Shown here: positions 51,429 to 62,733 of the stretch, piece after piece
Position numbering within the stretch: position 1 is the first letter of the stretch
How the letters are laid out: every line of letters starts with the position of its first letter
Source: Hyphomonas sp. L-53-1-40
GTDB lineage: Bacteria > Pseudomonadota > Alphaproteobacteria > Caulobacterales > Hyphomonadaceae
Direction: 5' to 3'
DNA length: 64,000 bases
Assembly: GCF_000682775.1 (NCBI RefSeq)
Contig: NZ_AWFI01000020.1
Span: 1-64,000 of the forward strand
Program-made: the position numbers and the translations under genes
The notes under the pieces: model-generated
Told to the model about the DNA's origin: nothing
Seen by the model: the letters and a program-made list of their open reading frames with translations, nothing else
Databases searched by the model: none

Positions 51429-52109
51429 GTGACCAATCCAGCAGCAGCCGAGACGCGTAGAGAAGTGATGACAGAGAAACAGAACACGGAAGGCTCAGTT
51501 GAGCTAAGCGATGCGACGGCCAAAGCTGGCAGCATCTGGACCGAACTCGGCCCGACGCTGGCGTTTATCGGTATCTACAACGTCATGTTGAGATTCCCGG
51601 AAGGCGAAGGGCTGTTCACCAAGGATACCGCCCTTTATTGGGCGACCGGCGTTCTCATCGTCTTCACCGCTTTTGTGATTGTCCAGAAATTGATCCGCGG
51701 CGAAAGAATTCCGCCATTCCTGATTGTATCATCCGCCTTGATTGGGGCGTTTGGTACAGCAGGAATCCTGCTTCAGTCGAAGCTGTTCCTGTTTATCAAG
51801 CCGACGATCATCAATCTGCTTTATGCAGGCGTGATCTTTGGCGGACTCGCTGTGGGACGGAATATCTGGAAAATGTTGTTTCACACCGTATTTGATCTGC
51901 CAGATCACGCCTGGAAAACCCTGGCCATTCGCTGGGGGCTCTATTTTGTTGCTATGGCAGCGTGGAACGAATTTCTCTGGCGTAACTTTTCCGAGGCGAC
52001 GTGGGCGAACTGGAAGCTCGGCAACATCGTGATCGGTGTGGTATTTGCGCTGGCGAATACGCCGTATACGCTGAAGCATATGCGAAAGCCCGAGGACGCA
52101 GATACCTAG
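51429..52109 (+). CDS. ispZ: Septation protein IspZ/YciB
   Basis: The 226-residue inner-membrane protein belongs to the YciB/IspZ family, needed for normal septation and envelope integrity in several bacteria. Markers are LGPTLAFIGIYNVMLRFP, ALYWATGVLIVFTAFVIVQ and LTLHTVFDLPDHAWKTLAIRWGLYF-type phrase near 150, here HTVFDLPDHAWKTLA, followed by AWNEFLWRNFSEATWANWK. The GTG has GGGGGG 9 bases upstream; an ATG 13 codons later would be another start. Its stop overlaps the convergent Nudix stop in a CTAG. Confidence 0.87.
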   Translation: MTNPAAAETRREVMTEKQNTEGSVELSDATAKAGSIWTELGPTLAFIGIYNVMLRFPEGEGLFTKDTALYWATGVLIVFTAFVIVQKLIRGERIPPFLIVSSALIGAFGTAGILLQSKLFLFIKPTIINLLYAGVIFGGLAVGRNIWKMLFHTVFDLPDHAWKTLAIRWGLYFVAMAAWNEFLWRNFSEATWANWKLGNIVIGVVFALANTPYTLKHMRKPEDADT

Positions 52110-52657
52110 CGGGTCAATTGCTCGGTGCCGGGCGGATTTGAGAACGGCACGAATGCCGCGCGGTTTCGAACGCTGGAAAAATGGGTCAAGGCCCAGACGA
52201 CGGTCGGAAAGGCAAGATTCGCCCACGGCAGGTCTTTCCAGTCAAACAGGGCGACTTCCTCACTCTCGGGCCCAGGCGAAATCTCCGACACCAACTCTGC
52301 TCTGAACATGACATGGACTTGCGCAATGCGGGGAACGGAGTAGACGGCAAGAACTTGACCCAGGCTGATATCGGCATTTGCCTCTTCCCGAGCCTCTCGT
52401 TTAGCGGCGTCTTCAACGGTCTCCCCAACCTCCATGAACCCGGCTGGAAGCGTCCAGAATCCCTTACGCGGATCAATCGCGCGCCTGCAAAGCAGGATTT
52501 TGTCACCTTTTGTCGCAACTGAAGCTGCAATAATTTTCGGATTTATGTAGTCTACGAACTGGCAATGTGAGCAAACACGGCGTATTCGGTCGTCGCCAGC
52601 AGGTATTTTCAGTTTGAAATCTTGAGAAAAGAAACCATTTGATAATTCCTCCGTCAT
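52106..52657 (-). CDS. Nudix hydrolase with an N-terminal zinc ribbon
   Basis: The 183-residue enzyme hydrolyses a nucleoside diphosphate linked to another moiety. The N-terminus has a short zinc-ribbon-like CSHCQF motif near residue 29. The Nudix box is GFMEVGETVEDAAKREAREEAN at about residues 72-93 (G-x5-E-x7-REx2EEx). The phrase FDWKDLPWANLAFPTVVWAL follows. The substrate is unknown; NADH-pyrophosphatase-like layouts often have such a ribbon. It is a single gene convergent with ispZ. Confidence 0.85.
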   Translation of the reverse strand: MTEELSNGFFSQDFKLKIPAGDDRIRRVCSHCQFVDYINPKIIAASVATKGDKILLCRRAIDPRKGFWTLPAGFMEVGETVEDAAKREAREEANADISLGQVLAVYSVPRIAQVHVMFRAELVSEISPGPESEEVALFDWKDLPWANLAFPTVVWALTHFSSVRNRAAFVPFSNPPGTEQLTR

Positions 52658-52784
52658 CGAACCTTAAGCCTCTTGCTTGTATTGGGGTGAATGTTGATCC
52701 GCACACGGGTCGTATACTTAACAGACCAATAACCGGATTATCCATCGCGCCCAACGCCTAAATAAACACAGAAAGACTACCATC

Positions 52785-53516
52785 ATGACCTACAATCTTA
52801 AAACCTCGCCGAGCCATCTGCTCCATCGTGCCCAGCAAATTGCCGCCAATGAATCGGCTTCTGCGCTTGCCGCAGCAGGTATCACCCTGCGCCAGTTCTC
52901 TGTCCTTGCCGCTCTCTCAGGCAATGATGGCGTCAGCCAGTCCGACCTCGTCAACGCAACCGGCATCGACCGTTCGACGCTGGCCGACATGGTCGCTCGT
53001 ATGGAAAAGGCTGGCCTCATCAAGCGCGTCGCTTCCAAAACGGACAAGCGCGCCAAGGTCGTTTCGCTGATGGCGAAAGGCAAGAAAGCTTACGAGAAAG
53101 CTCTTCCAGCTGTTGAGAAGGCTGATGCGGCCATCTTCGAAGCCCTGCCGAAAACCAAGCAAGCCACGCTGGTATCCGGTCTGAAGGATATGGTTGCCGA
53201 GGCTGACAAGGCTGAAGCTGCTGTTGCGCCAAAGCCTGCTGCTCCCGCGCCGTCCGCAAAAGCTGCTCCGAAGCCGGCAGTGAAGAAAGCACCAGCTAAG
53301 AAGCCTGCTGCAAAGAAGGCTCCGGCTAAAAAGCCCGCCGCCAAGAAAGCTCCAGCTGCAAAAGCCGCTCCAAAGCCTGCGGTGAAAAAAGCGCCAGCCA
53401 AGAAAGCTGCGCCTAAAGCGAAAGCGAAAGCAGCACCGAAAGCGAAGCCAGCCACGACAACCAAGGCCGTCAAAAAGGCCCCGGTGAAGAAAGCTCGCAA
53501 AGCGACGAAAAAGTAA
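52785..53516 (+). CDS. MarR-type winged-helix protein with a histone H1-like tail
   Basis: The 243-residue protein joins two parts. Residues 1-145 form a MarR-type winged helix. DNA reading is suggested by LRQFSVLAALSGNDGVSQSD, then VNATGIDRSTLADMVARMEK, and the wing KRVASKTDKRAKVVSLMAKG. From about 150 to the end the chain is Lys, Ala and Pro only, with repeated units KKAPAKKPAAKKAPA and a duplicated AAPKPAVKKAPAKK, as in eukaryotic H1 tails and AlgP-like bacterial proteins. It should be a nucleoid-associated or architectural regulator (inference). It is a single gene between two convergent pairs. Confidence 0.85.
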   Translation: MTYNLKTSPSHLLHRAQQIAANESASALAAAGITLRQFSVLAALSGNDGVSQSDLVNATGIDRSTLADMVARMEKAGLIKRVASKTDKRAKVVSLMAKGKKAYEKALPAVEKADAAIFEALPKTKQATLVSGLKDMVAEADKAEAAVAPKPAAPAPSAKAAPKPAVKKAPAKKPAAKKAPAKKPAAKKAPAAKAAPKPAVKKAPAKKAAPKAKAKAAPKAKPATTTKAVKKAPVKKARKATKK

Positions 53517-53532
53517 GGTTCCGGAAACGGAT

Positions 53533-54057
53533 CTAATTCGGCGGGGCGCTTTTCAGCGCCTCGCCTATTTTTTTGACCGAATCTCCGTCCAGCGGACCCT
53601 GGACATGGTCAATGACCTCACCGTCAGCTGAGATAACGAAGGTTTCCGGCACACCGGTCAGGCCGAAATCGAGTCCTCCCTGACCGTCCGGATCAAGTGC
53701 AATCCGCGTGTAGGGATTGCCAAGCCGGTCCAGGAAGGCGAGGCCGTCGTCCAGTTTGTCCTTGTAGAGCACGCCGAATACTTGGTCTGGATATGCTGCG
53801 GACAGTTCGGAAATGTATTTGTGCTCGGCTTCACAGGGCGCGCACCAACTCGCGAACAGGTTTACGGCAATAGCGCCGCCGGTCGGCGAGGGGGCGAAGC
53901 TGAGGGGTTCCGAATCGAGGGTTGGGAATGTCGTGTCGGGCGCGCTGCGCAAATTGCGCTTGAAGTCGCCTTTTTCGGGATTAATCAATTGTCCGGCCGC
54001 AATCACACCGAAAGCGACGAGCGCCCCGACCGGAACAATTGCGAGCCAGCGCTTCAT
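53533..54057 (-). CDS. ccmG: Cytochrome c biogenesis thioredoxin CcmG/DsbE
   Basis: The 174-residue membrane-anchored thioredoxin reduces the apocytochrome c disulfide before heme attachment. The N-terminal anchor is AIVPVGALVAFGVIAAGQL and the redox motif is WCAPC in NLFASWCAPCEAEHKYI (about 74-78). GVPETFVISADGEVIDHV gives the cis-proline region. The start codon lies within the stop of ccmD. It is the last gene of the ccmABCDG run. Confidence 0.95.
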   Translation of the reverse strand: MKRWLAIVPVGALVAFGVIAAGQLINPEKGDFKRNLRSAPDTTFPTLDSEPLSFAPSPTGGAIAVNLFASWCAPCEAEHKYISELSAAYPDQVFGVLYKDKLDDGLAFLDRLGNPYTRIALDPDGQGGLDFGLTGVPETFVISADGEVIDHVQGPLDGDSVKKIGEALKSAPPN

Positions 54058-54218
54058 CCGCGTTTGTGATCCCGAACGCGCGCTTCGATACGGATCAATT
54101 CAGTCTTGGCCGCGCGGGCCTTCAGCCAGACACTCGCCATCGCGCCGCCGATGAGGACGAGCCCAACGGAATAGCTCGCCCAGATGAATGCGGCATTGGA
54201 ATCAAAATCTGGCAGCAT
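54054..54218 (-). CDS. ccmD: Heme exporter protein CcmD
   Basis: A 54-residue single-pass membrane protein is encoded between ccmC and ccmG, too short for most gene tracks. It starts MLPDFDSNAAFIWASYSVGL, has one membrane segment, and ends with a basic helix RIEARVRDHKRG. In other bacteria CcmD helps release holo-CcmE from CcmABC. The ATG has AGGAGA 9 bases upstream; its stop TGA overlaps the ccmG ATG. The position in the operon supports the call. Confidence 0.9.
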   Translation of the reverse strand: MLPDFDSNAAFIWASYSVGLVLIGGAMASVWLKARAAKTELIRIEARVRDHKRG

Positions 54219-54222
54219 GGGA

Positions 54223-54954
54223 TCAGTCTCCTGTCATCAGGCGAGCCCGAGACTGGGCAGCGCGTCTGGTCCATATTTCGGCCCGCATCAGCGTCATGAC
54301 AAGGGCGGCAAACAGTAGCGAATGGCCAACTGAGCTGATCAGCAGCGGCCAGAGATAGACGGCGGCCATTTTCGGGCCTTCCGTCGTGATGACGCTGGCG
54401 TCCTGATGAAGAGATGTGAAGAGGTCCACAGAAAACTTGATCAGTGGCACGTTCAGTGCGCCCACCATGGCAAGGATCGCGCCAGCGCGCGCGGCCTTTT
54501 GGCGCGTATCCATGGCAGCGCGCAGGGCGATGTAGCCGAGGAAAAGGAAAAACATGAAAAGGACAGACATCATCCGGGCGTCGTCCCATTGCCACCATGT
54601 GCCCCAAGTCGGCTTTCCCCAGATCGCGCCCGTGGCAAGGCAAAGTGCTGTCCATGTCGCGCCGAGCGGGGCGATCGCCTTGGCGGCAATGTCGGCAACC
54701 TCGTGGCGCCAGATAAACCAGACGAAACTCATTACGGCCATGCCCAGATAGCTGGCCATTGCAAGCCATGCGGCCGGGACATGAATGAACATGACCCGCA
54801 TGATGTCGCCGCCTTGATAGTCATCCTTCGGGACCATCCAGAGGCCTTGCCAGAGCCCCCATGCAATCAACAGTGCTGCGGCCGCATAGAACAGGGGCGC
54901 GAGCCAGCTGGACAGCATCAGGAAACGGTGCGGATTAGCGAACCAGGAAAACAT
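54223..54954 (-). CDS. ccmC: Heme exporter protein CcmC
   Basis: The 243-residue six-segment inner-membrane protein loads heme onto CcmE. The heme-handling tryptophan-rich motif is WGKPTWGTWWQWDDARMMS at about residues 117-135, and the flanking histidines are in FIHVPAAW and SVGHSLLFA. Length matches the family. It follows ccmB after 21 bases and precedes ccmD by 4 bases. The order ccmA-B-C-D-G on one strand is the classic operon. Confidence 0.96.
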   Translation of the reverse strand: MFSWFANPHRFLMLSSWLAPLFYAAAALLIAWGLWQGLWMVPKDDYQGGDIMRVMFIHVPAAWLAMASYLGMAVMSFVWFIWRHEVADIAAKAIAPLGATWTALCLATGAIWGKPTWGTWWQWDDARMMSVLFMFFLFLGYIALRAAMDTRQKAARAGAILAMVGALNVPLIKFSVDLFTSLHQDASVITTEGPKMAAVYLWPLLISSVGHSLLFAALVMTLMRAEIWTRRAAQSRARLMTGD

Positions 54955-54975
54955 CGCGTTTGGAATACCCTTCCC

Positions 54976-55641
54976 TCAGTCTGCCGCCAAGCGCAGGGCT
55001 GCACCCATGGCGAATGGTGCGACAGCCAGCGCAAACAGCGTAGAGGCGGCGAGAAATAATGGGGCGGCGGCGCTGCTTGGGCCGTCTCCCATGGCGAGGG
55101 CGCCAAATATGGCGGTTGGAACATAGAGGGGCAGGGCGATGAGGCTGATCAGCAGTCCGCCTCGGCGTACGGTCGCGGCGAGCGCGGCGCTCACGCCGCC
55201 CCAGAAATAGAAGGCCAACCCACCAAACGCATAGTACAGCATGTTCTCAAGCAATGCGCCGCCAATCTGGGCCTGGAACATCAGGAGCAGGAAGGGGGAC
55301 AGCAGAGCGAGGGGCAGGCCGGCGGTCAGCCAGTGCGCAAGTGTCTTTGCTGCGGCAATGGACGCGGCGGGTGCACCGGTCTGCAGCCAGAGATCCAGCG
55401 ACCCGTCTTCGGCGTCCGCCTGAAAGATGCGTTCGAGCGTCACGAGGCTGGAAAGCGCCAGCGAGACCCACAGAATACCGGGGCCAATGGTGCGCAGGGT
55501 TTCCGGATCGGTTCCGACACCCAGTGGCACGAGAACTGCGGCGCCTGCGAAGAAGCCCACCGGCAGCAGCGCGCCCGCGCCGCCCGCCCAGGCTTCGCCC
55601 AGCGCTTGCCGGAAGGCGGAGAGGATGGGTGCGGGGGTCAA
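54976..55641 (-). CDS. ccmB: Heme exporter protein CcmB
   Basis: The 221-residue inner-membrane subunit of the CcmAB ATPase complex has six hydrophobic segments, and in this protein IFQADAEDGSLDLWLQTGAP near residue 73 is the cytoplasmic coupling loop of the family. The start overlaps the ccmA stop by four bases. It works with CcmA to release heme-loaded CcmE. Confidence 0.95.
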   Translation of the reverse strand: MTPAPILSAFRQALGEAWAGGAGALLPVGFFAGAAVLVPLGVGTDPETLRTIGPGILWVSLALSSLVTLERIFQADAEDGSLDLWLQTGAPAASIAAAKTLAHWLTAGLPLALLSPFLLLMFQAQIGGALLENMLYYAFGGLAFYFWGGVSAALAATVRRGGLLISLIALPLYVPTAIFGALAMGDGPSSAAAPLFLAASTLFALAVAPFAMGAALRLAAD

Positions 55642-56216
55642 ATATCCACCTGCATATCAATTTCAAACTCAGCGTCGCCGTGAATGGCTGCAATAATCCC
55701 GCCACCCTGTTCGCGATGGGCGGCGATCATGTCGAGCAAAAGTGTCTTTCCGTGACCATCGAGTGCGGTTAGCGGCTCGTCCAGCAGCCAGACCGGGCGG
55801 TTTTCCAGATGCAGACGCGCAAGGGCAGTCCGCTGGCGCTGTCCGGCAGACAGATGCTTGGCGGGCACATCTGACGGACGCGAAAGCTCCATTTTGTCCA
55901 GGAGAGGCTCGATGGCTGTTGTGGATTGTCCCCATGCGCGTGCCCAGAGGGTCAAATGCCCCCGCGGCGTTTCATGCGGTTTCAGCCCGTCGCGGTGGGC
56001 AATCCAATGGTGTGGCGCGGCGCGAACGACGGACCCTGTCTCGGGCTGCGTCAAACCCGCCAGGATTCGCAGCAGGGTCGTCTTTCCAGCGCCATTTTGC
56101 CCGCGCAGGAGAATTGCTTCACCGGGCCCGAGAGTCAGCGACACGCCCCGGAACAGGAGGCGTTCGCCGCGGATCATGCCGATATCGGCTGCGGAAAGGA
56201 GGGCGCTGGCGCTCAT
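55638..56216 (-). CDS. ccmA: Heme exporter ATP-binding protein CcmA
   Basis: The 192-residue ATPase has the Walker A motif GQNGAGKTT at about 39-47, the signature LSAGQRQRTALARL and the Walker B VWLLDEPLTALDGHG. Length is typical of CcmA, shorter than most ABC proteins. It starts the ccmABCDG operon and is divergent from acnA across 118 bases. Its stop overlaps ccmB. Confidence 0.95.
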   Translation of the reverse strand: MSASALLSAADIGMIRGERLLFRGVSLTLGPGEAILLRGQNGAGKTTLLRILAGLTQPETGSVVRAAPHHWIAHRDGLKPHETPRGHLTLWARAWGQSTTAIEPLLDKMELSRPSDVPAKHLSAGQRQRTALARLHLENRPVWLLDEPLTALDGHGKTLLLDMIAAHREQGGGIIAAIHGDAEFEIDMQVDI

Positions 56217-56243
56217 ATGTCCCGTTTAGACCCTTTGTCCCAA

Positions 56244-56270
56244 TTGCCTCAATGCACTAGGGCCTATATG
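56244..56270 (+). promoter_or_regulatory. Possible sigma-70 promoter of acnA
   Basis: TTGCCT and TATATG lie 15 bases apart, 65 bases before the acnA start. The spacing is a little short and the -35 box imperfect, so this is tentative. Confidence 0.25.
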
Positions 56271-56334
56271 AGACAGACCAGCGCGGCGGCTCATCGCCGC
56301 AGATCGATAATTTCAGACGCGAGGTTCCCTCCCC

Positions 56335-59022
<2,688 letters not shown>

Positions 59023-59046
59023 GCGGTTCGCGATTTCTGATCAGAG

Positions 59047-59077
59047 AGCCCCTGCAGCGTGCTGTGGGGGCTTTTTT
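59047..59077 (+). terminator. Rho-independent terminator after acnA
   Basis: The stem AGCCCC with an inner CAG/CTG pair closes to GGGGGCT and is followed by six T. It ends the acnA transcript before the DUF1223 gene. Confidence 0.88.
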
Positions 59078-59139
59078 GCAGCCCTCACATCCCTGTGACT
59101 GTCACGGGAGCGGAGTTGGCTCTATAAACTGGGACTGAA

Positions 59140-59790
59140 ATGATACGAATTGTGCTTTCCCTCCTGCTTGCCATGGAACTCATGGTGGCACCCGCCTTTG
59201 CCGAAGGTCCGGTATTGGTGGAGCTGTTTGCGTCCCAGAATTGCCGCGCCTGCCCAAAAGCCCACAAAACGTTGAAGGCGGTGAATGCCGAGCGCGATGA
59301 CCTGCTCGTGCTGACCTGGTCCGTCGACTATTGGGACTATCTTGGCGACAAGGACCCGATGGCGATGACGGAGTCCAAGGATCGACAGCGGGGCTATACT
59401 GATCGCTTCCGATTGCGCGGCCCTTATACGCCGCAAACGGTGTATAATGGACAGGAGCAATGTGCAGGCAACAAGCGCCACTATGTCGAGCGTGCGCTTG
59501 CAAAGATCCAAGACAAGCCGGATTTCGATGTCCAGCTTGTACGTACCGGCGACAAGATTCGTCTGTCAGGGCATGTGCCGGATCTGGCTGATATCTGGCT
59601 TGTGGATTACCTGTCCGGTGAGGCCAACACGACAGATATGCTCCATCCGGTAACGCGGGTATCAGCACTTGGGCCGTGGTTGGGAAATCCAGTCGAACTC
59701 AACGTTCCGCATTGCGAATCTGGTTGTGCGATCATTGTCCAGGAAGCTGGTTTCGGCCCTGTTCTCGAAACAATGGTGATCGCGCCCTGA
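59140..59790 (+). CDS. DUF1223 secreted thioredoxin-like protein
   Basis: The 216-residue protein has a signal peptide (IRIVLSLLLAMELMVAPAFA) and then the DUF1223 family fold. The first strand VLVELFASQNCRACPKAHKT carries a CxxC motif (CRAC) typical of thioredoxin-like proteins. WSVDYWDYLGDKDPMAMTES and TPQTVYNGQEQCAG follow. It is probably a periplasmic redox or metal-handling protein; the reaction is unknown. Its stop abuts the stop of the convergent DUF4340 gene. Confidence 0.8.
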   Translation: MIRIVLSLLLAMELMVAPAFAEGPVLVELFASQNCRACPKAHKTLKAVNAERDDLLVLTWSVDYWDYLGDKDPMAMTESKDRQRGYTDRFRLRGPYTPQTVYNGQEQCAGNKRHYVERALAKIQDKPDFDVQLVRTGDKIRLSGHVPDLADIWLVDYLSGEANTTDMLHPVTRVSALGPWLGNPVELNVPHCESGCAIIVQEAGFGPVLETMVIAP

Positions 59791-60843
59791 TCAGGGCTGG
59801 GCAGGTTGCCCAGTTTCGATAGCCATGACCGGGGCTCTCACAATCGAGGACACGCGCGGCGTGAATTCGTTCCAGTCATACTCTGCCAGCTGATAGGCCC
59901 AGCCTTCGGCCTTGTCATTGATCGTGCTGCCGCGATGGGCGCCTTCGCCTGCCTCAATGGCCCGCAGGGTCACGAAATATCCATCAGGCTCTCTGAAAGC
60001 GCGCAGCTCGACTTCCAGTCCGTCATGGGTTTCGGTGATATGGCGCGCGACGGTGCGCGTCTGCAGTTCGCTGGCTGGCTTCACCCCAATGGGTGCGAAC
60101 CGCGTCAGGGCGAGGGCGGGTGTAGAGGCCGCGAGACGGCTGACCAATCTGAAATCCTGAAAAGGCGGACCAGGGACAAAGCTGCGATCGCTCGATCCGA
60201 CCGAGCGCTGCAAATACAGACTCTCGCCCATGGAATCGAAGAGCCTTACGGCCGAGATGGCGTCTGAATTGATGTCCAGAATATCGAAATCGAGCCAAGC
60301 GTCATGACTATAAAGCGGCGGCAGGTCACCGTTGACCTGAAAGGCCTGTTCCTCGCTTGGCAGGCGACCATAGACGCGGCTGTCCTTACGCCCCGTAATC
60401 AGAGCGGCCGTGATCTTGCCATCCTCATCCAGAATTTCGACCAACGCACCCGTGCCGCCGTCTCGCGGGTCACCAAGACCGATGCGATTCAGCTTGTCGG
60501 GGTCGCGGGTGCGGCCTTCGCCCCAGCTCAGGCCTTCAAGGCCCGTTGCAAGTTCTGCCAGCCGGTCAGGGCGGATTGGATAACCGTCCGGGCCTCCCAT
60601 TTTCCAGCCATCCTGCGTGTTGGCCAGCGTGTAGGCTTCATCAGACAAGGTCACACGAATTTCACTGGCATCGGCGCGAATGGCGGCAAAATCGGGGATC
60701 ACCCGCTGGCCGTCGCGTTCAGACGATCGCACAGATGGGCCGTGAAAGCTATAGGCAGTGAATGTCACTGCGGTCAGGCCAATCGCAATGCCTCCCATAA
60801 TCTGGAGGCGACGAATACGCTGTTTCGATCTCACATCGCTCAT
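59791..60843 (-). CDS. DUF4340 domain protein of a Gld-like ABC operon
   Basis: The 350-residue protein has one N-terminal membrane segment (GGIAIGLTAVTFTAYSFHG) and an extracytoplasmic DUF4340-like body. The body has repeated beta elements (EIRVTLSDEAYTLANTQDGW, GLGDPRDGGTGALVEILDED and SAVRLFDSMGESLYLQRSVG). The domain is often encoded next to GldG-type proteins, as here: it overlaps the upstream gene by four bases. The role is unknown. Confidence 0.82.
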   Translation of the reverse strand: MSDVRSKQRIRRLQIMGGIAIGLTAVTFTAYSFHGPSVRSSERDGQRVIPDFAAIRADASEIRVTLSDEAYTLANTQDGWKMGGPDGYPIRPDRLAELATGLEGLSWGEGRTRDPDKLNRIGLGDPRDGGTGALVEILDEDGKITAALITGRKDSRVYGRLPSEEQAFQVNGDLPPLYSHDAWLDFDILDINSDAISAVRLFDSMGESLYLQRSVGSSDRSFVPGPPFQDFRLVSRLAASTPALALTRFAPIGVKPASELQTRTVARHITETHDGLEVELRAFREPDGYFVTLRAIEAGEGAHRGSTINDKAEGWAYQLAEYDWNEFTPRVSSIVRAPVMAIETGQPAQP

Positions 60844-62732
60844 GCTGTCGCCTTCCGCTTCTGGCGATACCAGACGAATAGTCCGATCAAACAGACCAGA
60901 AATGGGCCGCCCCAGATATTGATGGCTTTGAGCGTGCCTTCGAGACGGTCGATGTCGCGCCGGTAGTTGCGCTCGATTTCCCGCAATTGGGCGCGCAACT
61001 CGACGATCTTCTGGCGGAGGTCCAAAAGTTCCGTGCGTTCGGCTTCCGTCAGATCGGTTTCCAGGTCGCCGGAGAAAAATCCATCTGTCGCACCGATGGC
61101 CTGCAACTCTTCCAATCGCGCCTGCGCCGTCTGGAGATTATCCTGCAGAGCTGATTGCTGACGGAAATAGATCGCCTCGGCATTTTCCCGCATACGGTCT
61201 ATTCGCTCCATGCGGCGCAGGCTGGGCGCACGCGACCGGAGGCGTGAGAGTTCTCCACTCCCAGCCAGTGCGTCCAACGCATTCAGGACCAGCGCGCCAT
61301 TGTCGGCAACTACGATCTGTTCGTTGGGAATTATGTAGAAGTCATCTGCAATGAAATCGACATCAGCGACGAGGACGATTTGTGCATCGGTTTCACTTTG
61401 CGAAATGTGGGGCAGGGCCGCGGCGGCTTCAGCGCGAGCGATCTCTGCCAGCATTGGATCGGACGGTTCATCGAAAGCCGGCGCACCTTGCGGGAAGGCC
61501 GTGCTCAGCCTGCCGGACAGTCTTGCGGCTAGGACGAGCGGGGCTGGCTCAGTTTGATACTGACGCAGCACCTGCTGGGGCGCCATGTCGGTGATGGCGT
61601 CCGATGCATCAATGAAGGAAGGGCTTGGCCCTGTGGAGAGCAAGGGCGTCATCTCAAGCGTCGCGGCCAAGTCTTCAGTAGAGAAAGCTCCCGGTGCGCC
61701 GAAATTGACTGCTCGGCTGAGGTCTGCGGTAATCAGGTCATCCTGATTCATGTCTCCGGCTGGTATGCCGAGAAACAGCGGATGCGCCAGTTCCTCTATG
61801 CGTCCGCCACCGGTATCGACCGGAACGGGCAGGGCGCTGGCGGCGTCAGCGACTGCGGCGGTCGACAGTTCCACACCCCAGGCATTTCCCCAAGCCATGA
61901 GGGAGGAGGACGTGGCCGCGTCACTCATGTTGAACGGACCCGTGCTTGCGACCGTCTTGGCGGCGGGGTCCACGAGAAACACGGCGCGACCTGTTCGCAG
62001 GATAAACTGATCGATCAGCCATTCCTGGCGCGGGGAGAGGAGTGGCGGCTGAGCGATGAGCAAGACATCCAGGTCTTCCGGCAATGACTGAAAGGTCTCC
62101 GCGATTGGTTCGACATCGAACGATTTGTGTATGTCGCGCAGGAGCGTGTACCCGCCTTCTCCTCCGGGTGCGGTCATGCCGGGCAGGGAAGACAGGATCC
62201 CGACTCTGGGCGGGTCTGGATCGTCCAGCCTCGCAACCATACGGGTCAGGTCATATTCAAGTGTCACCTCCCGTTCCGGTGCGAGGAAGGGAATGACCCG
62301 CTGGTCGTCAATTGAGTTGCGACCGATGATGCCGAAATAGAGCGGATCACTGCCGTTTGTATCGATCGCAGTGATGCCCGCGGCGAGCGCCTGGTCTTCG
62401 GCTGGGGAGAAGGGAAGAGGGTCAATCTCTGTCACGCGGACTTTACCACCTGACTGACTCTCATAGACTTGCAGCAATTCGCGTACACGCGCGGCATAGG
62501 CGCGGATGGCCGGGAAATCCTGCCCGGCGCTACGTGTGTAGACAAAAGTCAGATCGACTGGTTCTGCCACGGTCTTCAATGTCGACTTTGTCGCGTCCGA
62601 GAGTGTGTAGAGATTGTTCTCGGTAAAATCGATGCGCGCGCCAGTGAAGACCTTCTGTACAAGAAGGTTTGCCGCAACGAAAATGATTGCCGTGAGCGCT
62701 GTTGCGATGATGAGGTAGTGTTTCGCCTTCAT
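60840..62732 (-). CDS. GldG-like ABC transporter accessory protein
   Basis: The 630-residue membrane protein has a membrane segment at each end and a large extracytoplasmic part that matches the GldG/ABC-type accessory group. Landmarks are DFTENNLYTLSDATKSTLKT near 36, VTEIDPLPFSPAEDQALA near 100, VIPFLAPEREVTLEYDLTRM near 143, and VLNALDALAGSGELSRLRSR near 490. A coiled coil precedes the last membrane segment. In Bacteroidetes such proteins help gliding; in this class the role is unknown. It is followed by the DUF4340 gene. Confidence 0.85.
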   Translation of the reverse strand: MKAKHYLIIATALTAIIFVAANLLVQKVFTGARIDFTENNLYTLSDATKSTLKTVAEPVDLTFVYTRSAGQDFPAIRAYAARVRELLQVYESQSGGKVRVTEIDPLPFSPAEDQALAAGITAIDTNGSDPLYFGIIGRNSIDDQRVIPFLAPEREVTLEYDLTRMVARLDDPDPPRVGILSSLPGMTAPGGEGGYTLLRDIHKSFDVEPIAETFQSLPEDLDVLLIAQPPLLSPRQEWLIDQFILRTGRAVFLVDPAAKTVASTGPFNMSDAATSSSLMAWGNAWGVELSTAAVADAASALPVPVDTGGGRIEELAHPLFLGIPAGDMNQDDLITADLSRAVNFGAPGAFSTEDLAATLEMTPLLSTGPSPSFIDASDAITDMAPQQVLRQYQTEPAPLVLAARLSGRLSTAFPQGAPAFDEPSDPMLAEIARAEAAAALPHISQSETDAQIVLVADVDFIADDFYIIPNEQIVVADNGALVLNALDALAGSGELSRLRSRAPSLRRMERIDRMRENAEAIYFRQQSALQDNLQTAQARLEELQAIGATDGFFSGDLETDLTEAERTELLDLRQKIVELRAQLREIERNYRRDIDRLEGTLKAINIWGGPFLVCLIGLFVWYRQKRKATA

Positions 62733-62733
62733 G

